DNA of 64,000 nucleotides from Halobellus captivus (GTDB lineage Archaea > Halobacteriota > Halobacteria > Halobacteriales > Haloferacaceae), in the NCBI RefSeq assembly GCF_003697845.1, contig NZ_RDQE01000012.1:53511-117510 (forward strand), in the 5' to 3' direction. The notes under the pieces are model-generated. The model was given only the letters and a program-made list of their open reading frames with translations. It did no database searches and was not told the DNA's origin. Position numbers and translations under genes: made by a program. Below, one piece after another: positions 8,704 to 16,820 of this stretch. Every line of letters starts with the position of its first letter. Positions within the stretch are counted from its first letter, which is position 1.

Positions 8704-9666
8704 ATGTTCGGCCCCGGCGTCCCCGCGATACTGAGCGTCGTCCCCGACACGTTCACGTTCGCGTGGATCGTCGCGGTCCTCTTCGCGGCCGCCTGGCTGC
8801 TCGACGCCCGCGGATACGCCGCGGGGCGCACGCTCGCGGCGAGCACGTGGGGCCTCTTCGGGCTGTTCTGGCTGACGACCGTCCCGTACTTCGCGTTCGA
8901 ACACCAGAGCTACGTCGAGTCGATCCTCGCGCTCGTCGGCGTTCCCGCCTGTATCTACGTCGGGTACCTGCTGTACGACGGGCGGGCGTCGCTCTTCACG
9001 CTCACGCGGGCGGTGTCGATCATGCTCTTCATCTACCTCCCGTTCGAGACGATCCCGGCGTTCACGCTGGCCGGCGTGGCGGTGCCGGAACCCCGACGCG
9101 TCCTCATCGAGATCGTCGCCGACCAGACGGGCATGCTCATCGATCTCCTCGGATACGCGCCCGAGCGGGTGGCGAACTACGAGGGGTACGACGCCGCCTT
9201 CGCGTGGACGCTCGAGGACGGCCACCGCATGCGGATCAACGTCGTGCTGGCGTGTACGGGACTCGGTAGCATGGCGATCTTCGGCGGGCTCGTCGCCGCC
9301 GTGGACGGCCCGCTCGACCGGAAGCTCCGGGCGCTCGCCGTCTCCATCCCGCTCATCTACGTCCTCAATCTCCTCCGGACCACGTTCATCACGGTCGTCG
9401 CCGGCAACCAGTACATGCAGTGGCAGCCGGAGCTGGTGTTGGCGATGTTCGGCGCGACGGACCCCTACCGCGTCTCCTTTCTCGTCTCCGACCGGATCAT
9501 CAGCCAGCTGCTCGCGGTCGTCGCGCTGATCGGGATCACGTACCTCGTCGCCAGACAGCTCCCCGAACTCGTCGTCATCCTCGAGGACGTCCTCTACGTG
9601 CTCACCGGCGAGGAACACGACCTCACGGAGGCGCTCGACCTCCCGCGGGAGCCCACCAACCGGTGA
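8704..9666 (+). CDS. artA: Archaeosortase A
   Basis: Archaeosortase A removes the C-terminal PGF-CTERM anchor of secreted glycoproteins and allows a lipid to be attached. The 320-residue protein has about eight hydrophobic segments and the exosortase/archaeosortase catalytic set: Cys184 in LACTGLGS, Arg225 in NLLRTTF and Arg264 in VSDRI. The spacing between these three (41 and 39 residues) equals that of Haloferax volcanii ArtA as I recall it (C173, R214, R253). A soluble C-terminal tail of about 40 residues follows the last helix. Two likely substrates with PGF-CTERM signals are encoded in this window, at 20162 and 47936. Confidence 0.93.
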   Translation: MFGPGVPAILSVVPDTFTFAWIVAVLFAAAWLLDARGYAAGRTLAASTWGLFGLFWLTTVPYFAFEHQSYVESILALVGVPACIYVGYLLYDGRASLFTLTRAVSIMLFIYLPFETIPAFTLAGVAVPEPRRVLIEIVADQTGMLIDLLGYAPERVANYEGYDAAFAWTLEDGHRMRINVVLACTGLGSMAIFGGLVAAVDGPLDRKLRALAVSIPLIYVLNLLRTTFITVVAGNQYMQWQPELVLAMFGATDPYRVSFLVSDRIISQLLAVVALIGITYLVARQLPELVVILEDVLYVLTGEEHDLTEALDLPREPTNR

Positions 9667-9721
9667 CCGGGTGGTGACTCGTGGGACTCGTCCGATACGG
9701 TCGACGGAGGCTTGATCCGCC

Positions 9722-10969
9722 GTGTTGAGCGGCATCGATCCCCTGCTCTACCTGGAGACGAACGTCGCCAAGCTGGTGTTGGCGACGCTCCTGGGGATGT
9801 TCCTCGGGCTCGAGCGCGAGTGGTCACAGAAGTCGGCGGGGATCCGGACGTTCGCGCTCGTCAGCCTCGTCGCCGCGGTGTTCTCCGTGGCGGACGAGCC
9901 GGGGTTGCTCGTCGTCGGCGGCGTCCTGATCGTCGCCAGCGCGGTGCTTCTGGCCGTCCGGAGCTTCGTCGAGGCGGACGTCGAAGGGCTCTCTCTGACC
10001 ACGTCCGTCTCGATGCTCGTCGCCTACGGGGTGGGCACCCTCGTCGCGGCGAGCCTCTTTCTCGAGGCGGTCACCGTGGCCGTGCTCTCCTCGTTCCTGC
10101 TCGTGTTGAAACGCGAGCTCCACCAGTTCGCGTGGGGGCTCTCCCGCGAGGAGGTGCGAAGCGCCGTCGAGTTCACCATTCTCGCGTTCGTCGTCTTCCC
10201 GATCTTACCCGCCGAGACGATCGACCCGTGGGGGGCGGTCCAGCCGCGGCTGGTCTGGTCGCTCGTCGTCGCGATAAGCGCGATCGGGTTCGTCAACTAC
10301 GTGCTGGTCCGGAAGTACCAGGGCCGCGGGTACGCCGTCACCGGCTTCTTCGGCGGGCTCGTGAACTCCACCGCGGTCGTCGCCGAGATGGCCAAACGCG
10401 CGAGGGGTCGTGAGGACCTCGTCGGCGTCGCCGTCGGGTCGATCCTGCTCGCGAACGCGGCGATGGCGCTGCGGAACGCGGCGCTCGTCGTCGTCTTCGT
10501 CCCCGAGGCGGCGGTGGCCGTCGGCGCGCCGCTCGGCGCGATCACGCTCGCGGGCGTCGGGATCGCGCTCCGGCGAAGCGAGTGGCGGACGGACCTGGAA
10601 GCGGAACTCACCTCCCCCTTTAGCCTCCGGAACGCGCTCACCTTCGGCGGGCTGTTCCTCCTCGTGCTCCTCGTCTCCGCCGGCGCGGAGCGGACCTTCG
10701 GCGCGACCGGCTTCGTCGCGACCGCGTTCCTCGCGGGGCTCGTCTCCTCGGGAACGGCGACCACGACCGCCGTCTCGCTTCTGGCCACCGGACAGATCAC
10801 GGTCGACGCCGCAGTCGCGGGGATCGTCGCCGGAACGGTCGCCAGCATCCTCGTGAAGACGGCCTTCGCCGCGAGCATCGGTCGCGAGCTCGTCCGGCCG
10901 GTGTTGGTCTGGAACCTCGTGCTCATCGCCGTCGGACTGGCCGTGGGCGCGCCGCTGCTCCTGTTTTGA
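9722..10969 (+). CDS. MgtC/DUF4010-type multi-pass membrane protein
   Basis: The 415-residue protein begins with an MgtC-like domain (about 1-130). Its signature is LGMFLGLEREWSQKSAGIRT, which contains the conserved Arg-Glu pair and the R-T motif of MgtC/SapB proteins. The rest is a DUF4010-type region with some eight further hydrophobic helices and the motif FFGGLVNSTAVVAEMA, repeated in weaker form near 330 (LVSSGTATTTAVSLLA). The substrate is unknown; MgtC relatives affect Mg2+ or phosphate homeostasis in bacteria. The start is GTG 9722; TTG 9725 is also possible. Confidence 0.8.
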   Translation: MLSGIDPLLYLETNVAKLVLATLLGMFLGLEREWSQKSAGIRTFALVSLVAAVFSVADEPGLLVVGGVLIVASAVLLAVRSFVEADVEGLSLTTSVSMLVAYGVGTLVAASLFLEAVTVAVLSSFLLVLKRELHQFAWGLSREEVRSAVEFTILAFVVFPILPAETIDPWGAVQPRLVWSLVVAISAIGFVNYVLVRKYQGRGYAVTGFFGGLVNSTAVVAEMAKRARGREDLVGVAVGSILLANAAMALRNAALVVVFVPEAAVAVGAPLGAITLAGVGIALRRSEWRTDLEAELTSPFSLRNALTFGGLFLLVLLVSAGAERTFGATGFVATAFLAGLVSSGTATTTAVSLLATGQITVDAAVAGIVAGTVASILVKTAFAASIGRELVRPVLVWNLVLIAVGLAVGAPLLLF

Positions 10970-11021
10970 GTCCGACCCGACTCCGAAGTGCCGGCGACCT
11001 CCTCGACCGCCGAGGCGCCGA

Positions 11022-11396
11022 CTACGACAGGTGTGCGGCCACGTCCGTCGAGGAGATCATGCCGACGTAGTCGTCGTCGACGACCGGGAGGTGTTTCACG
11101 CCGTACATCGTCATCATCGCCGCGACCTCCTCCATCAACAGGTCCGGCGTGACGGTCTCCACGTCCTCGGTCATCACGTCGCTCACGAGCGTCTCCTCCG
11201 TGTCGAGGCCGTCGGCGACGGCCCCGACGATGTCGCTCTGGGTGACGATACAGCCGCCGCCGGCGGTGACCACGAGCGCGCTGATGTTCTTCTCACGCAT
11301 GCGACGGGCCGCCTCGCGGACGGGATCGTCGGCGGCGATCGTCTCCAGCGGCGTCGACATGACCTCGCTGACTCGGGTGCGATCGTGTAAGTCCAT
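11022..11396 (-). CDS. CBS-pair domain protein
   Basis: The 124-residue protein consists of one pair of CBS domains, each beginning with VSEVM(S/T) (about residues 9 and 73), and nothing else. CBS pairs bind adenine nucleotides and act as energy or ionic-strength sensors. The chosen ATG (11396) gives MDLHDRTRVSEVM; an ATG three codons earlier (11405) is equally possible. A related stand-alone CBS-pair gene lies about 110 bases upstream on the same strand, so the two may be co-transcribed duplicates. Confidence 0.85.
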   Translation of the reverse strand: MDLHDRTRVSEVMSTPLETIAADDPVREAARRMREKNISALVVTAGGGCIVTQSDIVGAVADGLDTEETLVSDVMTEDVETVTPDLLMEEVAAMMTMYGVKHLPVVDDDYVGMISSTDVAAHLS

Positions 11397-11503
11397 ACCA
11401 CACATCGATCGCCGGGGGTGTTGGTTCTTCCGAATGGCGTAACCGCTCCGTGGCTCGGCGGAACACGCCGTGTGGCGGCGAGCGACCGTCAATCGAGGTG
11501 GTC

Positions 11504-11887
11504 CTACCGTCGGGCGAGGTGTTCCGTGAGGTCCGTCGTCGACAACATCCCGACCACGACGCCGTCGTCGTCGGTCACGGGAAGGTGGCCGTACTCGCCG
11601 TCGGCGAGGTCGGAGAGCGCCTCGACGGAGTCGTTCCGCGAGGCGGTGACGACCTCGGTCGTCATACACTCGCCGACGAGCGTCCGGTCGTGGGGATCGT
11701 TCTCACGGACGAGCCGCACGAAGTCCCACCCCGTGAGGATCCCCTCGAGTTTCCCGTTCCCGTCGACGACGAGGATCGAGTTCACGCCCGTCTCCAACAT
11801 CCGTTCGGCCGCCGCCGCCGCGGTGGTCTCGGGGCCGACCGTCACCAGCTCCGTCGACATGAGCCGACCGACGGGTACGTCGTTCAT
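11504..11887 (-). CDS. CBS-pair domain protein, second copy
   Basis: A 127-residue stand-alone CBS pair with motifs VGRLMSTELVTV near the start and VGECMTTEVVTA near residue 71. It shares its architecture with the neighbouring 11022-11396 gene but the sequences have diverged, suggesting an old tandem duplication. An AT-rich patch (ggtaattaatcg, about 11910-11921), some 25-30 bases upstream of the start on this strand, is a good TATA candidate. The partner protein and ligand are unknown. Confidence 0.85.
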   Translation of the reverse strand: MNDVPVGRLMSTELVTVGPETTAAAAAERMLETGVNSILVVDGNGKLEGILTGWDFVRLVRENDPHDRTLVGECMTTEVVTASRNDSVEALSDLADGEYGHLPVTDDDGVVVGMLSTTDLTEHLARR

Positions 11888-11956
11888 GTGCCACGCCGAC
11901 GATGGCCACGGTAATTAATCGTGAGGGTCTCGACGGATCCTCGAGCAGGATCCCGA

Positions 11957-12754
11957 TCACTCCTCGAGGATCGACTCCGGCGCGCCGGCCAGTCCGACGA
12001 GCGCCTCCGCCTCGACGTGGTGGAGGTCGCCGGGGATCACGAGCAGGTGGAGCGGGTCGCCGAACTCGCGCTCGGCGAGCACGGAGAGCCGATCCGCGGC
12101 GACGACCGCGTCCGGCGAGCCGGCGCGGGCGACGACGACCGCCAGCTCGTCCCGCCAGCCGTCCGCGAGGAGGCCCGCCGCGTGGTCGGCGGTCATGTAC
12201 TCCTCGTGATCGGGATCGGGCCCCGACGGGCCGGTTCCCACCTTGATGTCGAGGTAGACGACGGTGTGGAGCCCGCGCTCGCGGTTCGCCTCGATCGTCT
12301 CGATCACGCTTCCCGGCACGTCCTCGCCGCCGTGTGCGTACGGGAACGGGAGCGTCACGGCCTTCCCGAACCGGTAGTTCTGGAGGCCCGTGAGACTCGA
12401 GGCGGCCGACTGGGCGGTGACGCCGTGGATCACCCGGGTGTCGATCCCGCGCGACTCGGCCCGCAGGCGGAGGTCGGCGTGCGTCGTCGAGATCATGGTG
12501 TCGCCGGCGGTCAGGAAGGCGGCGTCGCCGGCCTCGGCGGCCGCCAGGATCGGTTCGGGGTCGCGCTCGACGCCCTCGCGGTCGCGCACCTCGACGTCGA
12601 CGCCGTGAGCGGCCTCGAGGTCCGCGACGTCCGCGCCGACGAGCCGGCTGGTGTAGAACTCCGCGAAGACGCGGTCGGCCGACCGCAACGCCTCGCGCCC
12701 CTCGACGGTGATCGAGCGCTCGTCGTAGAGGCCGAGCCCGATGAACGTGAGCAT
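11957..12754 (-). CDS. dph5: Diphthine synthase
   Basis: This SAM-dependent methyltransferase of the tetrapyrrole-methylase fold methylates the 3-amino-3-carboxypropyl group on the histidine of elongation factor 2 during diphthamide synthesis. The 265-residue protein starts MLTFIGLGLYDERSIT and shows the family blocks FLTAGDTMISTTHADL, VIHGVTAQSAASSLTGLQ and LPFPY. ATG 12754 is the conserved start; an upstream extension exists in frame but is not conserved-looking. A weak A/T stretch (gtctaaaagg, about 12777-12786) lies about 27 bases upstream on this strand. Confidence 0.93.
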   Translation of the reverse strand: MLTFIGLGLYDERSITVEGREALRSADRVFAEFYTSRLVGADVADLEAAHGVDVEVRDREGVERDPEPILAAAEAGDAAFLTAGDTMISTTHADLRLRAESRGIDTRVIHGVTAQSAASSLTGLQNYRFGKAVTLPFPYAHGGEDVPGSVIETIEANRERGLHTVVYLDIKVGTGPSGPDPDHEEYMTADHAAGLLADGWRDELAVVVARAGSPDAVVAADRLSVLAEREFGDPLHLLVIPGDLHHVEAEALVGLAGAPESILEE

Positions 12755-12945
12755 ACCGCCGTTCCGGGGAGGACCGTCTAAAAGGACGCGGACCGCCGAC
12801 GACCCCGGAGACCCCCGCACGCACCGACGAGATGCGCCCGCTCCGATGGTCGTTCATGATCGTTTCATGTGAATCCATAGCAAGCCCTAAGAGGAGACCG
12901 ACACAATGTCCGGCTACTGGGCCTTACCGGGCCAAGATCCACAAT

Positions 12946-14841
12946 ATGACTGACGAAGAACTCATCTGGCGGATATCGGGAGGATCCGGCGACGGGATCG
13001 CTTCCACCAGCCAGAACTTCGCGAAGGCCCTGATGCGATCGGGGCTGAACGTGTTCACACACCGGCACTACCCGTCCCGGATCCGTGGGGGCCACACGTA
13101 CACGGAGATCCGCGCGGCCGCGGACCCGGTCGAGTCCCGCGGCGACGGCTACAACTTCCTCCTGGCGCTCGGCGACTCGTTCGCCCGCAACCCGCAGGAG
13201 GGTGCCGTCTACGGGAACGAGGAGATCAAGCCGCTCTCGGAGAACCTCGACGAGCTCCGCGAGGGCGGCGTCATCGTCTACGACGAGGGACTCCTCGACC
13301 CCTCGGAGATCCCGAACTTCGAGGAGCGCGTCGAGGAGAACGGCTGGCACGTCTTCCCGCTCGACCTCCGCGGGCTCGCCCGCGACATGGGTCGTGAGGT
13401 GATGCGAAACACCGCGGGGGTCGGCGCGACCTGCGCGCTGATCGGCATGGACCTCGAACACGTCGAGGACCTGATGCGGGACGCGATGCCCGAGAAGATC
13501 CTCGACCCCAACCTCGAGATCCTCGAGACCGCCTACGACCAGGTCCGCGAGGAGTACGACGTCGACGCCGTCGAGGTGTCCGTTCCGACCGGCGAACACG
13601 AGGAGACGCAGCTGCTCATGTCCGGTTCGGACGCCATTTCGTACGGTGCGATCGACGAGGGCTGTCGGTTCATCGCGGGGTACCCCATGACCCCGTGGAC
13701 CGAAGTGTTCACGATCATGACCCAGAACCTGCCCGAGCTGGGCGGGATCTCCGAGCAGGTCGAGGACGAGATCGCGGCGGCGGCGCTGGCCGTGGGAGCC
13801 TCCCACGCCGGCGTCAAGGCGATGTCCGGCTCCTCCGGCGGCGGGTTCGCGCTGATGTCCGAGCCGCTCGGCCTCGCGGAGATGACGGAGACGCCGCTCG
13901 TACTGGTGGAGGCGATGCGCGCCGGTCCCTCGACCGGGATGCCGACGAAGCCGGAGCAGTCCGACCTCGAACACGTGCTGTACACCTCACAGGGCGACTC
14001 CCAGCGGGTCGTGCTCGCGCCCGGCACGGTCGCGGAGGCGTACGAGCAGTCGCGGCTCGCCTTCCGGCTCGCCTACGAGTACCAGATCCCGACGATCCTG
14101 CTGTACGACCAGAAGCTCGGCGGGGAGCTCGTCAACGTCCCCAAGAGCCACTTCGACCGCGAGCCGAACCCGACGCTCGGGAAGACGCTCTCCGAGGAGG
14201 AGCTCGCCGAGCAGCCCCACTCGGCGGACGGCAAGTTCCACCGCTTCCAGCACGACGTCGAGGACGGCGTCACCCCGCGGTCGATCCCCGGACAGAAGGG
14301 CGGCCGCTACCTCGCGACCGGCAACGAGCACGACCCCACGGGCCACATCAGCGAGTCGCCCGACAACCGGGTCGCGCAGATCGACCGACGCACGCAGAAG
14401 CTCGAGGCGATCCGCGCCGACCTGGACACCGAGGACACGAGCTCGTACGCCGGCCCCGACGACGCCGAGTACGGGATCCTCACGTTCGGGAGCCAGCAGG
14501 GAACCGTCGAGGAGGCCGTCGGTCGCCTCAACGACGCCGGCGTCTCGGTGAAGTCGCTCGGCGTCTCCGACATGCTCCCGTTCCCGACCGAGGAGGTCCG
14601 GACGTTCATCGAGAGCGTCGAGGAGGTGCTCGTCGTCGAGATGACCGCCTCCGGACAGTTCCGCGGGCTCGTCCAGAAGAACCTCGGCCAGTACGGGGAG
14701 AAGCTGTCGAGCCTCCTGAAGTACAACGGGAACCCGTTCGAGCCGGCCGAGGTCGTCGACGGCTTCGAGGCCGCGATCATCGAGGGCGACGGCGACGCGT
14801 CCGGCCATCAGACCACCTTCGTCCCAGCAGCAGGTGATTAA
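12946..14841 (+). CDS. korA: 2-oxoacid:ferredoxin oxidoreductase alpha subunit (probably 2-oxoglutarate)
   Basis: With KorB this enzyme oxidatively decarboxylates a 2-oxoacid to acyl-CoA using ferredoxin, replacing the 2-oxoglutarate dehydrogenase complex in haloarchaea. The 631-residue protein is a gamma-alpha fusion: a gamma domain from the start (GGSGDGIASTSQNFAKAL) to about 195, then the pyrimidine-binding domain from about 220 (AGYPMTPWTEVF) and a C-terminal transketolase-like domain. ATG 12946 is chosen since upstream in-frame sequence resembles the promoter. The beginning MTDEELIWRISGGSGDGI fits the haloarchaeal Kor type better than the pyruvate type; that assignment is from memory of the families. 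Confidence 0.88.
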   Translation: MTDEELIWRISGGSGDGIASTSQNFAKALMRSGLNVFTHRHYPSRIRGGHTYTEIRAAADPVESRGDGYNFLLALGDSFARNPQEGAVYGNEEIKPLSENLDELREGGVIVYDEGLLDPSEIPNFEERVEENGWHVFPLDLRGLARDMGREVMRNTAGVGATCALIGMDLEHVEDLMRDAMPEKILDPNLEILETAYDQVREEYDVDAVEVSVPTGEHEETQLLMSGSDAISYGAIDEGCRFIAGYPMTPWTEVFTIMTQNLPELGGISEQVEDEIAAAALAVGASHAGVKAMSGSSGGGFALMSEPLGLAEMTETPLVLVEAMRAGPSTGMPTKPEQSDLEHVLYTSQGDSQRVVLAPGTVAEAYEQSRLAFRLAYEYQIPTILLYDQKLGGELVNVPKSHFDREPNPTLGKTLSEEELAEQPHSADGKFHRFQHDVEDGVTPRSIPGQKGGRYLATGNEHDPTGHISESPDNRVAQIDRRTQKLEAIRADLDTEDTSSYAGPDDAEYGILTFGSQQGTVEEAVGRLNDAGVSVKSLGVSDMLPFPTEEVRTFIESVEEVLVVEMTASGQFRGLVQKNLGQYGEKLSSLLKYNGNPFEPAEVVDGFEAAIIEGDGDASGHQTTFVPAAGD

Positions 14842-14844
14842 CCA

Positions 14845-15783
14845 ATGAGCACGTTTTCAGCCATCGGAGAGGAGCGAGAGATCGACCGCGACGAGTACAC
14901 CCCGACCGTCGAGCCCCAGCCGACCTGGTGTCCCGGCTGTGGCGACTTCAGCGTCCTGAAAGCGCTGAAACAGGCGCTCCCTGAGGTCGGGCGGACGCCC
15001 GAGGAGACCCTGCTCTGTACGGGTATCGGCTGTTCGGGGAAGCTGAACAGCTACCTCGACACGTACGGGTTCCACACGATCCACGGGCGCTCGCTGCCCG
15101 TGGCCCGCGCCGCGAAGCTCGCCAACCCCGACCTCGAAGTGATCGCCGCCGGCGGCGACGGCGACGGCTACGGGATCGGCGGCAACCACTTCATCCACAC
15201 GGCCCGGGAGAACCACGACATGACCTACATCGTGTTCAACAACGAGATATTCGGGCTCACCAAGGGACAGACCTCCCCGACCAGCCCGAAGGGTCACAAG
15301 TCGAAGACCCAGCCACACGGCAGCGCCAAGGAGCCGCTCAAGCCGCTCTCGCTGTCGCTCAACGCCGGCGCCTCCTACGTCGCCCGGACGGCCGCGGTCA
15401 ACCCGAACCAGGCCAAGGAGATCCTGATCGAGGCGATCGAACACGACGGGTTCGCCCACGTCGACTTCCTGACGCAGTGTCCGACCTGGAACAAGGACGC
15501 CCGCCAGTACGTCCCGTACATCGACGTCAACGAGTCCGACGACTACGAGTTCGACAAGACGGACCGCGTCGAGGCCGCCGAGATGATGCGGACGACCGAG
15601 GAGGCGCTGTACGACGGCGAGGTCCTCACCGGCCGGTTCTACGTCGACGAGGACCGTCCCTCCTACGGCCAGGAGAAGCAGCAGATCGGCGAGATGCCCG
15701 AGGAGCCGCTGGCCGAGCGCTACTGGGACGACGACTACGAGTGGGAGCGGTCGTACGACCAGTTCGTGGACAAACACGAGTAA
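14845..15783 (+). CDS. korB: 2-oxoacid:ferredoxin oxidoreductase beta subunit (probably 2-oxoglutarate)
   Basis: This 312-residue subunit binds thiamine diphosphate and a [4Fe-4S] cluster. CPGCG with Cys29 and Cys32 and the later GIGCSG supply cluster ligands, and GDGDGYGIGGNHF followed by VFNNEIFGLTKGQ forms the TPP/Mg motif. It starts three bases after the korA stop, so the two are one operon and one enzyme complex. The C-terminal region from about 215 is acidic and rich in Tyr and Glu, as in other haloarchaeal beta subunits. Confidence 0.92.
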   Translation: MSTFSAIGEEREIDRDEYTPTVEPQPTWCPGCGDFSVLKALKQALPEVGRTPEETLLCTGIGCSGKLNSYLDTYGFHTIHGRSLPVARAAKLANPDLEVIAAGGDGDGYGIGGNHFIHTARENHDMTYIVFNNEIFGLTKGQTSPTSPKGHKSKTQPHGSAKEPLKPLSLSLNAGASYVARTAAVNPNQAKEILIEAIEHDGFAHVDFLTQCPTWNKDARQYVPYIDVNESDDYEFDKTDRVEAAEMMRTTEEALYDGEVLTGRFYVDEDRPSYGQEKQQIGEMPEEPLAERYWDDDYEWERSYDQFVDKHE

Positions 15784-15831
15784 TTCCACCGGCCCGGTTC
15801 GTGACGTCGAGCCCGGTTTTCGGGTTCGCAA

Positions 15832-15841
15832 GGTATTTTTT
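15832..15841 (+). promoter_or_regulatory. TATA-like box of the lrp gene
   Basis: ggtatttttt lies about 27 bases before ATG 15864, so the Lrp gene can be transcribed apart from korAB. A ggag stretch five bases before the ATG may also serve as a ribosome-binding site. Confidence 0.6.
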
Positions 15842-15863
15842 CCGTGGTGACAAAGGAGTTCGT

Positions 15864-16292
15864 ATGAGTACCGTATCGACGGAAGAGCGTATCCTCTCGG
15901 TGTTGGAGGAGGACGCGCAGGCCTCCTGTGGGGAGATCGCCGAGCGGGCGGACGTCTCGAAGCCAACGGTGCGGAAGTACATCGACAAGCTCGAGCAGGA
16001 GGGGGTCATCGTCGGCTATTCGGCCGACGTCGATCCGAAGAAGCTCTCGACGCAGTCGATCGCGATCGTCGGCATGGACGTGGACTCGGGTAAGTACGTC
16101 TCCGCGACCCGCGATCTGAAGGCCCTCGAGGAGGTGGAGTCGCTTTACACCTCCTCGGGCGACCACATGCTGATGGCGGAGGTGCGCGCGGCCGACGGCG
16201 ACGAGCTCGGCGACGTCATCAACGACGAGCTGCTCGCCGTCGACGGCGTCACCGCCGCCCATCCGTCGTTCCTTCAGGAACGGCTGAAGTGA
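15864..16292 (+). CDS. Lrp/AsnC-family transcription regulator
   Basis: The 142-residue protein has an N-terminal winged helix (about 5-50, with CGEIAERADVSKPTVRKYID as the recognition region) and a C-terminal RAM ligand-binding domain (about 65-140), the standard Lrp/AsnC layout. It follows korB by 80 bases with its own TATA-like box. In haloarchaea an Lrp gene beside korAB is recurrent, which suggests but does not prove control of 2-oxoacid metabolism. The N-terminal extension is short and no unusual insert is seen. Confidence 0.88.
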   Translation: MSTVSTEERILSVLEEDAQASCGEIAERADVSKPTVRKYIDKLEQEGVIVGYSADVDPKKLSTQSIAIVGMDVDSGKYVSATRDLKALEEVESLYTSSGDHMLMAEVRAADGDELGDVINDELLAVDGVTAAHPSFLQERLK

Positions 16293-16304
16293 GCCTTCTC
16301 CCCG

Positions 16305-16775
16305 TCACCGGATGGCGTCGATGTCGACCGCCACGACCGTCTCGTCGCCGGCGGGGCCGCGACGCACCGCGCGTCGGGAGAACCCGTGGGCGCGGTAGAA
16401 CTCGCGGGCGCTCGGGCGGTCGTCGGGGACGCTCGTCCGGAGCGTGTCGACGCCGTGGCCGGCGAGTTCGTCTGCGGTGCGCGAGAGTAAGTCCTCGGTA
16501 ACGCCCTCGCCGACGTGTTCCGGGTGGACCCAGAGCGCGAGGAGCTCGGCCTCGGATCCCGTTTCATCGGGGTGGGCGATCGCCACGCCGATCGGGCCGT
16601 CGTCGTCCTCCATCAGAAAACAGCACTCAGCGCCCGCGGTCGCCTCCCTGACGCCCGCGGCCGAGACGTCGAGGAGCGGCGCGCCGATGTCGTCGAACAC
16701 CGTCGCCTCGCGGGCCCGTGAAACCGTCGTCCGAAGCGTCTCGGCGTCGCCGGGACGCGCCGGTCGAACACGCAT
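16305..16775 (-). CDS. GNAT-family N-acetyltransferase
   Basis: The 156-residue protein has the GNAT order: N-terminal strand MRVRPARPGDAETL, central strand with LLALWVHPEHVGEGVTEDLL (motif A, acetyl-CoA pyrophosphate binding, here VGEG instead of the usual RGxG) and C-terminal SAREFYRAHGF (motif B). The replaced Arg in motif A is a mild oddity. Substrate unknown. It is convergent with the lrp gene (12 bases between the stops) and lies downstream of ileS on the same strand. Confidence 0.82.
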   Translation of the reverse strand: MRVRPARPGDAETLRTTVSRAREATVFDDIGAPLLDVSAAGVREATAGAECCFLMEDDDGPIGVAIAHPDETGSEAELLALWVHPEHVGEGVTEDLLSRTADELAGHGVDTLRTSVPDDRPSAREFYRAHGFSRRAVRRGPAGDETVVAVDIDAIR

Positions 16776-16820
16776 ACGCGAACCGTGGAGAGGGGAGTAG
16801 GTATACGTTTCGGGGGCGGC

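Noticed and set aside
12832..12945. Longer start for korA
   Set aside because: The 38 extra codons are not conserved-looking and overlap the promoter region; the known KorA start begins at ATG 12946.
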